From Aptenodytes patagonicus (lineage: Eukaryota > Chordata > Aves > Sphenisciformes > Spheniscidae), in NCBI RefSeq assembly GCF_965638725.1, contig NC_134950.1, positions 140,979,636 through 141,043,635 of the forward strand: a stretch of 64,000 bases of DNA. The letters are read 5' to 3'. The notes below the pieces were generated by a model. The model had not been told where the DNA came from. It did no database searches and saw only the letters and a program-made list of their open reading frames with translations. The translations under genes and the position numbers were made by a program. The stretch's first letter is position 1; every line of letters begins with the position of its first letter. Below are positions 1-13,300 of this stretch, piece after piece.

Positions 1-639
1 TTCAGTTCACCCTAGCTTTATGCCTCCCACCATGGAAATGGGATGTACAAATGACTCTCTGGGTCAGGTACCATCTAAGAAGTGAATTCCAGTATTTTTA
101 CAAGCAAAACATACTCTAAACAAACAAGAGATCCAGAAAATAACCTACTTCCTACTCACTTTTTTGATCTTTTCGTTAGTACTCTTCTCACTAATCGCAC
201 CTAGAAATAGTTTAACGTTGCTGAGGCTCGGAAAGCTGTCAAGCATCATTCCTTACTCAGGCAAGTATTTAAACATGCACAGTGAAAATGATAAAAGGAA
301 GCCGATGCAGAAGCCTGTCCAGTAAGTGGACGTTTACCCAACGTTCAAGCGGTAGAACGCTATCTACTGACATACGGCCTTTTCTGACGGCTGGGTCTAC
401 TCACCTACGTGAGTGTCTTCATAAAGGAGCTGGCTCTTGGTTGTGCTCTATCAGCTTGCTATCCTTGCCTCGCCTCACCAGAAACTGGGTGTCTTTACCC
501 CTCTCCTTCCACCGCACCTTATTTACGTCCTCCTCGGCATCTAACCACCAACCTCTCACACCAGATCCAAACCCGAGCTCTTCAGCCCTTCCCGGAGGGA
601 TTACTTGCGGGTAGGCTGACAGGTCAGAGAGCTAACGCA
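1..639. other. Noncoding flank, probable intron 1 of the EGF-exon gene
   Basis: No exon, repeat or recognisable element was seen here. If the minus-strand exon at 976-1210 belongs to a gene running off the left edge, this stretch is part of its first intron. Open frames in it look like chance frames. The intron assignment is inference. Confidence 0.4.
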
Positions 640-1600
640 GGTACTTGTGCCCAGCCCTGTTCAGGCCGAGACGCGTCCCCAGGGACCACCACCAACGAAG
701 AGCTCCCCACAGCCCCGGGCAGGCGATGCACGGCGGGGCGTCCCACCGCCGGGCTCTCCGGGGCGGCGGGCGCGGCCCTGCCCGCGGCGCTTCTCACCTT
801 TCCCCGCGGCGACGCGAGGCGCGGAGCGGAGCGGAGCGGCCTCTCCCCGCCCGCCATCCCCCCGCGGCCGCCCCACGGCGGCTCCCCCGGAGGGACCCCA
901 CCGCAACCCGCCGCCGCCTTCCCGCCCACCGGCGCCACCGAGCGCCCCTCCCGCGGTGCGAGGCCGGGCCGTTACCGTGCTGGCAGAGCTCGCCCTCGTA
1001 GCCCTTGGAGCAGAGGCAGGTGCCGTTGCCGAGGCAGAGCCCGCCGTGCTGGCAGCGCGGACTGCAGGCCGCCGGCGGGCCCGCGCCGAAGGGCAGGGCC
1101 GCCCCGCGGGCGGGCAGGGCGCCAGCCTCGCCGCCGCGCCACAGCCCCCACAGCGCCAGCCAGAGCAGCAGGCGGAGCACCCCCCGGCCGCCGCCGTCCC
1201 GCCGCGCCATGGCCCGGGCGCCTCGCCCGCCGGCAGCTGCTGGCTCGGGCAGCTCGCCGCCGTCCCGCTCCGCTCCCCGCGGCCGCCTCCTCTCCGCTCA
1301 CTCCCCTTTCACCCCCCGCTCCTTCACGCCCCCCTCGCTTTTCCCCTCTTAGTTCTTTTCCACTCCTCCTCCTCCTCCTCACCCCCACTGCAGCGCCGGG
1401 CTCCCCCCGCCTCGCCGCCCCCCGCGCCGTGTCACGGCGGGTGGAAGCCCCACCCGGGTGTCTGTGACAGCCAGCGGGTTACCCGTGCGCGGGCAGGGCC
1501 AGGGGCACCCGCGGCCGCAGCGGCTGAAATAAAGCGGGCCCGGGGGGTCTGCAGGCCGCAGCCCGGCCCAGAGTCTGCCGCAGGCAGAGGACGAGCCACT
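640..1600. promoter_or_regulatory. CpG island with promoter of the leftward EGF-exon gene
   Basis: The stretch is strongly GC-rich and dense in CG dinucleotides, in sharp contrast to the AT-rich sequence on both sides. It contains the minus-strand exon with a signal peptide and an EGF domain (976-1210). Upstream of that start codon (1211 to about 1450) are GC-box-like C runs and a CTC/CTT-rich stretch. No clear TATA box was seen. It probably acts as a TATA-less CpG-island promoter for the minus-strand gene; the transcription start cannot be placed from sequence alone. Long open frames on both strands in the island are a by-product of base composition. Confidence 0.75.
976..1210 (-). CDS. First coding exon of an unidentified secreted or membrane EGF-domain protein (partial)
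   Basis: The frame opens with ATG at 1210 in a good Kozak context (G at -3, G at +4). It encodes 78 residues plus the first base of the next codon. Residues 1-5 are polar and basic (MARRD). A leucine/tryptophan-rich core follows at about residues 10-24, typical of a signal peptide. From about residue 49 there is one complete EGF-like domain, with six cysteines spaced C-x3-C-x5-C-x5-C-x-C-x8-C, an NGT sequon, and the GYEG turn before the last cysteine. The frame ends at a splice donor (GTAACG at 975-970), so the remaining exons lie to the left of the window. The product should be secreted or type I membrane-bound. I do not recognise the gene. Attractin-family, WIF1 and VWDE-type EGF repeats have similar cysteine spacing, but synteny and the N-terminus match none of them cleanly. 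Confidence is high that it is a real exon and low about identity. Confidence 0.7.
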
Positions 1601-4600
1601 AGGTAGTCATGTGTCAGGGCTAACTGCACGTAGGTCAAGGAGTCCGCCTTAGCACCAAGCCTAGCAGTGGGCCATGCTGCCTGTTGGCCCTTCCACCCGT
1701 TTCCAGGATGGCACGGCCCTTGCCAGGTAACTGACCTCCCTCCCTCTTTGCAACCTTACAGACTCTCTGATTTCTGCTCACTTTCATCTTTAAAGTCACC
1801 GTACGATGTGAACATCGCGACACAATATGCAAAGGGTGATTTGAGAGAGAGGACTGATGTACTGAACTCACTGCCACTTTGCAGATGGGAAAACAGGAGG
1901 AATATGGGTTTCGTGCTGCTGCCTCATCCAGCGTGCCATCTCTGGGAATAGCTTGAATACAATTCTGTGACAAATAAAATAGCAATATATTTCAGTTAAA
2001 TTGTGAAAATATCTTCAGTTGCAAGAACACAAACATAGATGATCAGAAAACATTTTTCCCCATCTTTCACAAGCACTACCTATCATTTTAAATGTTTCCC
2101 AGAGAAGGCACACACTTTCAATGCCAAGACTGAGCCCAAGGGATTTTTTTCAGATGAGTTTGATAAAAGGATGGTATAAGTACCTATACAAAGCGTCTAC
2201 AGAAAAGTGAAATCAACCTCATGGCTTTTGAAAAACTAAGGAAAAACCAAGTCTGTCTTCAACAGTGAGAGGTGGCTTTGAGTTAGTTTTGCGAGTGGCA
2301 TAAACCAGCTTACTTTGTTGCCTAGATGAAGCAGTAGTATGATCTGGTAACTGAATTCACTTTGACTGGAAATTAAAGTTTGTGTAATTGCTTGATAGAA
2401 TAAAAGGCAAAAGTACTTCTGTTGGAAAACTGTCTTTGATCCCTTTTCACACTGACAGAGTGTGGAACATACAGTTCCTAGAGGGAGTAGAACATAAGGC
2501 AAGTCTGTTACTGATAGCATGAGGTGCTGTCTGGCTTCTTGCAAAGGTTAAGGCACATGTGATGTGATCTTTGCAAGACTGTATTTAGCCTTTCAAGGAG
2601 CAAAGTAACATGTTAAATGATTAAACAAGAGAAGCCTAGGAGTGCAATACTAAATAATTGCCTAAAATGGGCACAGTTCCCCTCTTGCTTTTGCATAGGC
2701 ATCCGAAACAACTTTTAGATGATACATACATACAATTACATTCATTGTGTGCAAACCCATGTTGCAAGTATCTTTCCATGTAGTACTGATGCTGCAAAAA
2801 AAGCAGCGATCTAATTACTCATGCAGAAGTTGCCATAGTCTGTTAATTTGCTGTCTAGAATAAAAACAGCCAAGCCCCGTTCATATTGCAGTTCCAGTTA
2901 CGGTGCGGAGAACAGGGTCTCCTGTTTTCGTATTCCCTCTTGCAAGTACGAGGGTAATTGGATTGTGCAGTGAGAGCACTCGTGGTAAAATTGCTTGCCA
3001 GAAATATATGGGGGAATAAATTCTTCCCAAAAGGAATAGCTTTCTTTATGCCAACCCCACAAGAGCAAAAGGAGAGAAGAAAAAAACTGAGACGCTGACT
3101 CTGGGCTGTGTTGTTCTCTGGGTATATCATAATTTTACACTTCCTTGACTTCTGCCAATAATTTTGACCATATTGAGTTCTTCACGGAATTATTTTTTCT
3201 ATTTTTGTCTTTTCTCCATAAGACAGTTTAATGTGCAAGTGTGCCTTTCTGATATTAATGCCTAGCAACAATTCATTCATACAGAATTCTTTTCAGGTTT
3301 TAACAGCTATTCTTCATTATTCATGTAGAGTGTCTGACTTTTAAAGTACTGTTTATTTTCAGTCCCATATCCCAGCTTCCCTATTCCAAAAGATGACTTC
3401 TGGTGGCTCAGGTTAATTAAGAGCCTTTTTTTTTTTTTTTTAATTTCTCTCCAGGTTTCCTTTGAGGATCTTAAAATAATTAATACAAAAGAAAATAATC
3501 ATATTTTGAAACATGGCGAGTGCCCCTTCAGTGGAGATAATTAAATGCAAAGACTATATTAAATAAGCTTGCCCAGGTGTTTCATCGAATGAAAAAAATT
3601 TGTTTAAACATTATCTTCTGTAAGAGGGATTAGACTGCTTCACCATCTTTGTGCATCTAAATTCATCTCAAGGCTTATCAAATTTGCTGAGTGCATGTCT
3701 GCATTTTAAAGGGATTGTGTCATGTTAACAGAGGTTCTCACTGAAAACAGAAATGCTTCCAGGCATCCGACATTTAGCCTTAGAAGCACAATCTGATAAA
3801 AAAAAAAAGACGGCAGTTAATGGAGTTGCTATGTAGAGAGTTAGACAAAGATAATCCACATTCATTCATGTCGTAACAGTTATATTTGATACTTAGTTTC
3901 AAACTAAAAAGAAAATACAGCAATTTTAGGACTAGGACATTCACAGGCTCATTTTTTGTTTATTTAAAGAGTAGAGGAAGGAGTTCAACATCCTTGTGCT
4001 ATACCTGTATCTAGGCAGGCTACCTGTATCCTAGGCAGCAACATGCAATAGCCTCTTGAGGGGCACTGCTGTCCAGTCTGGAGAAGACAGGGAAGAAGTG
4101 AAACCTGCATTATAATCTGAGCTACGGTAGTTGGCGATATATTGTGGGAATAAGGATGCTCTCCTGGAGTTTGGGATTCTGCTCCCTGTAAGGCAGAGCA
4201 GGTACAAGGATTGGGCTCTCCCACAACTCCATGGCTGCTCCATACCCCACTTCTGGCCATCCTAGAGCGTGTGCATGTGTCTCTTGCTTATTTCAAAGAC
4301 TTTTATTTCATTACAGTGTGAAAAATATTCAAGAAGTATAAGCTCAGATCTTCATGTGCCATGGGATTTTATGAGTCAGCCAGCTGTAATACGGCACAAC
4401 CTGCTCTCAAAAGTACTGACTTGTAAGAAAACGATAAGCCTAGAAATCAGGATACGAAATTTTAGAGGGTGCTTGCACAGTGGTGATGCACAATAATCTA
4501 ATAAAGTGTCAGTAGCTCATTAATCAAGTAAATTTGCTGGGGTGGGAGGTAACATTAGGAGCATTAGGAGGTGTATTATACAGCTAACCTCATTCCTAGC

Positions 4601-7249
4601 ACTGTGCAGTATGTGCGGTTCAAAGCTCTGACGATCACAGCTGCACTGTTACAGCTGGACTCAGCGCTGTACTTAATTACATCTAATAACGTGTCACCCA
4701 GAGCTGACGCTTTGTTTATCAGTGTAGCATCACAATTAGCACCCACATTTATAAGTACTTTTCAGCATAATTTGATCTCCATTCTATCATGTATAGATGA
4801 GCCATCAGGTAATGATACAGCTCAGTAGCATTGATCAAAGCTGTATCCCAACTCAAGTCCGCATCAAATCTTTCAGATAATAGGGACTTATGACCGACAT
4901 CAGTCTTCTTTGTTGATGGTTTGAATACTGATCTGTCTGCCAGTGCATTTGGGCTACGGTGGCATTTGAGAAATATGTATGAAAGTCACTATAATTCTAC
5001 TGAAAGAAGGAAAATAATATATGGGTTTATTTTCAAACATACCCACGTGTGAATTAGGTGAGCAGAAATATTATATGTGTACAGGCTGTGTACAAACATT
5101 CGTCCACAACTGCCACGCGCATCTCTTGTTGGTGTCCAAAGTTAAGGGCCTGTATGGATTGCATAAACAGATTGTCACCATTAGTGCACCTAGCCCTGAT
5201 TTCATAATATGAAGCCCTATTTTAATTTGCCTGAAACAAATACATTAATCTGAAGGATGCCTGCCCTGTATGCAACTTTCAAAACCATTATTCTAATAAG
5301 TAATTTTCTTCACATAATGGAAAACTCTCAATGTGTGATGTTTAGTGAACAAGCTTGATGTGCACTAAAGTCCTTGTTCACAGATTTATCTTGCTTACTA
5401 GATAGAAACATGGAAGTGGTATATGTTAGTGAGGTATTACAGAATTAACACTTTAATCATTGCAATTAGTTATAAATCTCACATATTGTCACCTTTCCTA
5501 GGCATTTCCAATTAGACTGCAGAATAAATCTGTGCCTGGGGACTCTGGGTATCCCAAAGCAATACAGGAGTATTGTCAAAAGACCAGCCAGGCTCACTAG
5601 AAACAGTTTAGCTCTGTTTGAAGCTCTGTTTTATGCAAGACAAGGTCATCCAGTCACTACTCCCTCTTTTGAATCCTGGATGTAAATTACCTGACAGGAA
5701 AAGAAACGACGTTTCTTTTGCCCATTAAATGATTACTGAGCAAAAAGATCAAGGCTTGTCTCATTCCCTGGCAAAGAGCTCAGCTTTCAGCTGTAACCTT
5801 AATTCCTTGTTGGATCTGATTCTATCTAAGAAACCTTCCGTTTCTACAAAGCGGGTAGGCCAGTGACCCTTTATCTGATTTCACCAATATAAAGCATTAC
5901 CTCAAAGTTGCAATTTTATAAAACAAGGCCCTAATCTTCCAGTGCAGATCACCATGGTTAGTAGCCGCAACGAGGAGGGACCAAATGTTCACACAAATGT
6001 TGCCCAATTTAATTTTGAAAGATGAAGCTAGTCTCACCATAACTAAGGAATTTTCTGCTCATGCTATAGGTCTTAAGATCAGCCCTATTCTATAGATGCA
6101 CCATCTGAAAGTTGCCGAGTAGATACCCATCAGCAGAAACCAAATCTGTGATTCATATACAAAAATGACTCTTAAGGACCAAAGTCCAGATAAAGCATGA
6201 CTGTGAGACACTGAAGTATCACATCCAGCTTCCTTTAGAGCCATCTGGAAACCTCCTTATTTTCTTCAGCACTGTCGTATCAGGCCTTACATCCTGGCAA
6301 ATAAAGGGCATGATGTTGCAAGGTGCCAGGTACCTTGAAATTTTATTTGGCCTGAAGTTTAAAGGGCTCAGTATCTCACAAAGCCGTCAAAGTCAAACTG
6401 AAATAGTCCTCTTCCCATCCTCTTTTCTTTCTGCATTGTACTCTGCTGAGTTGCTGAAGTGGGCTTGCAAGCAGATGAAAAGAATTTGATTTCCTCACTA
6501 CTCGTGGGCTCTCAACCATGTCCCTCATAAATAAATGATTTTTTTTTGGTCACTGAATCTTATATTTCGCCCTCAAAGAAATTTGGCATAATATCCAATG
6601 AAAAGAATAATTGAATAGCACTTGGTATAACTATTGACTATAATTCAGACACCACACCACTGCACCCAGTGTAAATACCAGGGGCCTAATGTTCTGTAAA
6701 TTAATTGAAGTGGAAAGTCCATATTCACAGTTCATCCTGATGAACTCGAGGAAAAAACCCAAGAGGGTAAATACTAATTCTAAGATAGGGTTTTTTTAGT
6801 ATTGAGTAATGAATTTTATAGTGTTCCAGTAGTTAAATCTCTGCCTCACAGGATTCAGCTTTATATCCATCAACTGTCCACAGTATCAAATATTACTAAT
6901 CATTTGGTATTATATAGTTATTATTGTAACATAATCCCTACACACACTTACACTGCTGTAAGCCAAAGCAACACTACTCAAGCTGCCCCAGAGCAAAACC
7001 AGTCTCTGTGGAAGCATCCAGAGAATCATCCTTGAGACATAAAGATATCACTTTGTCTGCCACAAAAATGTTGCCAACTTTAGGGTGAATGTGGCTACTG
7101 TTCAACAGGGCACAGCAACACAACCCAGCAATGTGGAACAGGAAACGAATAAAAAAAGACCACATCTAATTGATACTTAGATATGGTAGGATGTAATTAC
7201 TCATGCTGGAATTCATTCAAAGCATCAGCACTCTGAATGCTCCCTTATT

Positions 7250-7275
7250 AAAAAAAAAAAAAAAAAAAAAAAAAA
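7250..7275. repeat. Poly(A) run of 26 bases
   Basis: An uninterrupted run of A follows TTATT. It could be a simple repeat or the tail of a very old retroposed sequence; no recognisable body precedes it and no target-site duplication was seen. Confidence 0.9.
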
Positions 7276-7323
7276 GTACAATCAGTTCTTTACTGTCCAC
7301 CAACAGAGAAGACTTTAGTTTGG

Positions 7324-7359
7324 CAGCTGATGGTTAAAAAACAGCTGATGGTTAAAAAA
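7324..7359. repeat. 18-bp tandem duplication (2 copies)
   Basis: The unit CAGCTGATGGTTAAAAAA occurs twice in direct succession without a mismatch. Each copy carries a CAGCTG E-box. The identity suggests a recent local duplication. Confidence 0.9.
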
Positions 7360-10300
7360 TTGGTTTAATACATATTTCTGGTTTTCATGTCATTGTTAGG
7401 TTTGTTAAGTTATGTTACCTCAAATCTACCTCTGCACAAAGAAAGTGGTAGCTCAAGTAAATAGTACTTAGAAGTTTAGCAGCACTTTACAAGTTTAAAG
7501 TTCATTATAAATGTTGCCTGCTTGTGCTAATTTCCACAGCACTCCTGAGGGAAAATTAAATAGCAGAACCACTTTACAAATGGTGAGGCAACAGAAAGTT
7601 GTTACACAACTCATATTTAGAGCTAATAGCAAAGCTGGAGTATACATGGTATTTTTTGTTTGGTCCACTTTTCAAACCATGACAGCATGTCTAATACAAA
7701 CGTGTCTTCATGTGATCTGTGCAAGTCTGGCCAGGAAATGAATATGAAAAAAGAAGGAAGTCGGGTAGTAGTTTATTTCTAAAGAACGCAGTCATTCGTC
7801 TGAAAACCACTGGTAGACGTCATCTTTCCAAATTGCATAGGTATGATCATGTCAAGGGATCCCACCTCTAATTTGAGTAGAGCTGGAATCTGGGTCCAAG
7901 AAACTTAAAAATTAGGAGTTGCTAACCTAAATCCTTAACAACAACAGAGCAAACAGGTTGACACTGGATTAAAATTCATGTTAGCCAAAACAAAAAAGTG
8001 AAAATTATCATCAGTGTCAATGAAAATATCTCAAATCTACCTCTGACTCATGTATGCGTGGGTAACAGGTAGAGGAAATTAATATATCCAGGAAATTTTA
8101 ACATTTGTGGAAAAAAACCCAGCATCTTTGTTATTGTCATCTGTCTCTCTTTAAACATCCCATTAAATAGGCGATCTCCAGTGGATCAGCTCAGCGCTCT
8201 CTGCCATTCATGTGCTGTGCTCCCATTGAAACTCAATCCCTTGATGGACACTAAGTGTGATGGACGCTTTCATCTGCACTGACTGTGAAGACTTTTCATG
8301 TTGTATTTAGTAGTAATTGTCATATTTGCATATTACCAATTGTGAAGGGTTTTCACAGTTTGTGGTTGGTTTTGTTTTGTTTGTTTGTTTTTTCTTCTCC
8401 CCTAAATCTTCAGATTCTGGAATCCTGTGAGTAGTTTTAATACTCAGTTTTAATTTTAAGAGCTGTGAAAAAGAGCTAAGAATGTGATCCTAGAAAACTC
8501 AAGCAGATAAACTTCTTAACTTCTGCCAACTTCTTAAAAATAATATTTTTTTTAAAACTAGTATTTTTTTGTGTCTGTCTTTTGTGTTCCTAGGGTTGGT
8601 AATACTGTCCTTAATTTCACTTTTTATAAATGTGAAATGGCAACTTTGTACATACATGCACACCTCAGAAACCTGTTCATTAAAACACAGCCTGAGGTGG
8701 CCTGACATTCTAGCACAGTCCCAGTCCAAAAATCCTGAAAATCAGACTTCCAAGACATAAGATTCTCCATTTGCTAATTTAGACGTCACAGCTGCAAGCA
8801 TTACTAATGAAATCCCTTGCATTACCTTAGGTGATTTTGACATTTGACATTTTTTTAATCCAATTTCTTAGGCTGTGGATCTTCTGAAAAGCTTCTTTCT
8901 CCTTGTTACAGAACAACAATTACAAGTTATATTTGAATCTCAAGTGTGGATAGAGGACATTCACGCTTTCTCATTTTATCACTTAATTATTTTGAGCTGG
9001 TTTAAATCCAGCAGTGACAAAGGTGGCAGTTATCAAAGTCCGGTGTCCTGACCACCACAACTGGTAATTCAATGTAAATAAAAGAGATATCTTTCTGCAC
9101 CTAATTGTCAACCATTGGGAGACTTAAAACTCTGAGGACCTTGGGTGAAATGTGCCCCACAGGCACAAAATGATCACATCACCTCGTATATGCTGATCCC
9201 ACCTATAGCTGTATAATGGATGTTGTACCGCATATATAGGACTTAGACGCTGAACAGAGGAGTGCGGAGCTACTGTAAACACCACTCTGGCTTGAAACAT
9301 GGTAGAAATAAGCTCAGCAAAAATGTTTCAGACAATTGAAAACAAAACATTGACTATAAATTTGACTGAGTATACTTGATGAAGATGAGCGTAATGAAAG
9401 CCCAGCTGCTTAGCACTTTAGACTTTCAGCTCACACTGCTTATGTGCAAGATGATTTTGCTTCCAAATTGAATGTTGCTGGCTGGAGCTTTATAGGTAGA
9501 CTGGATATATGCACTATGTCTTATTTTAGGAGAAAAGAGTAACAAAAGTTAAAAAAATGAAATCTGAAAACCAGCCTCAATAATGCAAACAAACTGTAAG
9601 ACAGCCCCTTCCTCTCTGCAATTGTTAATGTTGAAATCTTTCATTTTTACTGATTTCAGTGATGAGAGAGTCCAGTCCTGCATTACTTAGCCTCTCCTGT
9701 ACCTTAAACAAAACAACCAGACAATGTCAGAACAGACATTTTTAACATAGGTTTTTTTGTCAAAATTTCATTACGGGTCTTAGCAATTTTTCTACAGCAA
9801 AACAGAATGAAACAGCATAAATATGATTTAATTAATACTGTCAGATTATAGTATCTCCATCCCCTCTTTAGAATTATGCCAGTGGCAGCAGTTTCAATTT
9901 CTAAAAATAATTTCTAATCCATAATTTTATTTTGCCACCGTGACAACTAGTAACAAACATACCACCGATAATATTTATCAGCAAAATCTTTCAAAAGGTA
10001 TCACATCTGCTTAAACAATTGTGTGACGTTCCTCTCTTATACATATTTGGTCAATTTTGGAGACATAGGGTTCTGTTTTAAGACCCTATACTGGTTGACA
10101 ATAGAGGTTGGCAAAGATACTTCAGTAGAGGATGTCAAATATTGCTCCACAAAGCTATTATAAGGCCCCGTTAAAGCAGATTGCAGAGTTAATGTAGGTT
10201 TCAGGACCCCGTTTTAAGACAAATCATTGTTAGAAGGTGCTTGACTTAATTTTTCTGGGGCTGATATTCATGCTTTACATTGTACTAATAAGACAAACTG

Positions 10301-13300
10301 CATGGCTTGTGAAGTAAAGGACGAAACTTTTGTTTTCTGCTGTCTACTGGAACTTCTAAAGTTGGTCACTCGCCTTGATAAATTTGGTATCCTATTGCCT
10401 TAACACCTTGAAATAAGCCTGTCCTGTGAGTGCAAATCAATATGTATTTGCAAGGAAGAAGGTGACAAAACAGTCATGCTCTTTTCTATAAATCATACAT
10501 CCTCCATTTCACTTCCTTTTTAATGGCACTTGGAGGAGCAGATGGGCTGAAGATCACAAATGCTCCCCTCCTCAGCCAGCTCAGGGGTGGCATTCAAGCG
10601 TTCCAGGAGCAATTCATACTGACCTTTGCACTCAGTAATCAATATGAAACATCAGTAAAGTTTGACTCACCATTAAAAGTGTTATTTTTGTTACACTGCT
10701 GAAAGAAGATGAGGCTGATGGGAACCTGCACCATCCGAATGGCTCCAAGGACACCTGGTCCCTACACCTCTCCTTAGCACTCTGAGCCATCCAGCACCAA
10801 CACCCTGCACAAACTAAAAACTCTAATGCGTAACATCAGCCTCTTAAGAAAAGTGCGTTGTTCCTCAGAAAGAAGGCAAAAGATATGAAAGATGTTGCCA
10901 AAGCCTTTGTTGTGTACACCTGCATGGAATTTTCTTAGTGAAAACTTACATAAGCCAAATAACCCTAAGGAGGAAACATTTCCATCATAAAAAAATAGCC
11001 TCCCAGTGGCTCCCAGCCAGCCCAGTCTGTGAGAAGAAAAGGACACAAGCTCCTCTTGAGCAGCACCATTAAAGCCGGGTAGCAATCATTTTGCCTACAC
11101 AAAAATCATCCCACTGAAGTCTACCCAGTGCAAAACCAGCATTATTGCCTAGGTACAAGCCAACAGCAGGCTTATGCTACTGTTCCGGGGTATACTTACG
11201 GGTATTATTTTTGTGAGTTACTTTCATTGCTGCAAAGGCAATGAGGCTAATCACAGAAGTGAAATAAGTGGTATATAGTCAAAGCCAAGCAAGACTGATT
11301 TTGAAGTAGTACCAAACAAGGAAAGTTGCAAAAATTACAATTGTAAGAGCTTGGGTTGTATTGGGTTATATTTTTGTTTCATAATAAGAATAAAAATAAT
11401 CTAATAGTGGTCTGGAAAAAGAAAGTTTTATTTCCTATTTTCAGCGCTAAGAACACCTACATGGAATAACACCGTATTCACAGCTATTTTTCCTCTACCG
11501 CTATTATCTGTAAGCTGACATGGAAGTCAATACACAATACAGTCTGGCGCAGTGAATGGAGTTATTATGAGACTGTAAGAATTTGCGTCTCCTTTGCAAT
11601 CCTTGCATTCAGTATTGGCCATTATGGATTTGCCATAGGAGGAGGTGAACCAGCAATCTGCGCAGCCCACATAGTACATCCCATTGTCTCACTGGGACTT
11701 GGTGAGTTTTCACATCTAAGCTATTCACAGTTTATGTATACAACAGAGCTAAAATGGAGTGTAAATACCTTAATGTCTTCCTTGCGTACATCATTCCTGA
11801 GCATTAGCTCTACATCTGTAGAGTATTGTCCAAGCTGCTACAGATGCATCTGTTTAAATGTGTCTTAGTTTTTAGCTGACTGTGGCTTTTTGACACGTCC
11901 CATCAAATAGCCAATAATGATGTATTTTTTGGCGTTCCTAAATCCGCTTCCCATGTCTCTCAATTACTTGCCCCCAGCAGAATGGCTGCAGTTATTTGCT
12001 TGTGCTTCACTGTGTCATTTGTGTTATTCTAGTTCCATGTGAAGTATGACTTCCTGCCATTTATTTGCTAATGGCGACTAGCTGCCTTTTCCCCCAAGGT
12101 TTTTTTTCCCCCCATATATCTTAAATTATTTGCCGGCCAGAAGCATAATTATTCTTCATTGTCAGTACATTCCTCAGTTTCTTCAGGTTCTGTTCACATC
12201 CAGCAATATAGGTACTAGAATTACTTAGCAACAATTAAACTTCTAGAGTAGAATTAAGAGGTATTTTCAAAGTACCAAATCCAAACAGCATATAATATAT
12301 TATCTGACAAGGACAAAAAAGACAACCTAGAAAAATGCCTTGGGACTTATGATTATTTTTTTTTTTTTGGTGATCATCATCTTAGATTACAGTCTTTAAT
12401 TCTGAAATACAATTCCATATTGGCATATGCACAGTAATGATGCAAACAGCGTTGGCAGGGTTTTTTAATTTAGTTTTGTGAAGAAGAATGAATGTTTAAT
12501 TTAATCTGCTTGGAATCAGCCAAAACTAAAGCCCACTGAAATCTGCTCTGTGTTATTTCCATTTGCCAGTAGAAAAACACAATTTTGTAGATTTGTTTAT
12601 TCAACCTCCATTAAATACTAGTTACTGAAAAAGTCTTTTGTGCATTTCTGGGCATCACAGATTGCTAACCTGGAGTTTGCTGATGAACTGCTGATGGGGG
12701 ATTGAGAGGACTGTAAACCTCTAGCAAGGAATGAAAATACATAAAGAAAGAAACAAACAAAAAAAGCTGACGTCAGGATAGAAGTCAGTGAAAGCATGGA
12801 GGCAACAGAAGAGTGTGTATCCTACACAATCCCATGGTTTGGCCTACTTCATTATTCCTTTTACTGTTTTGTGTATGCTCTCTTTCCAAACCGTACAATT
12901 AGAGGATGCTCTGGCACTGTTTGTATATATTATAGGTGGGACTTTAGTATCCTAGTATTTCCCGGTCTGTTCAAACAACAAAGTGTGCCCAGACCTCTTG
13001 GTGTTCAGCCTCGAATCCCCCTGACCAGCCAGCCTTCCCCTCCATACTCTGCTTGGGAAAGTGACACCTTTAATCATTCAAATCACAAATGGGGCAGACA
13101 AGATGGATTTGGGATGTGGTGAACCAAGTCTGCAGCTAAACAGCAAGAACCGGTATGAAACCGGCATGAAAATCGTGCTAAACATGTAGTTCTGCATTAA
13201 ACAGTGCCGGGGACGATTACTGGGAGATCGGTAAATTCTCTCTTGGTGAACTGTTCACATGATCTGCCTTGCTCTTGGCCATACCAGCCAGCACTCTCCC

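Noticed and set aside
976..1210. Naming the EGF exon VWDE or an attractin-family gene
   Set aside because: VWDE should be on the other strand and lacks an N-terminal EGF domain. Attractin genes have a C-Q-H-C continuation not seen here and lie elsewhere in vertebrate genomes.
409..1606. Long plus-strand open frames across the left CpG island
   Set aside because: They are Pro/Arg/Ala-rich products of high GC content and lie opposite the better supported minus-strand EGF exon. No splice or protein support was seen.
7250..7275. Poly(A) run as tail of a processed pseudogene
   Set aside because: No coding remnant precedes it and no flanking duplication was found.
12796..13122. 108-codon plus-strand frame
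   Set aside because: No domain, no splice or promoter context, and ordinary composition; consistent with a chance frame.
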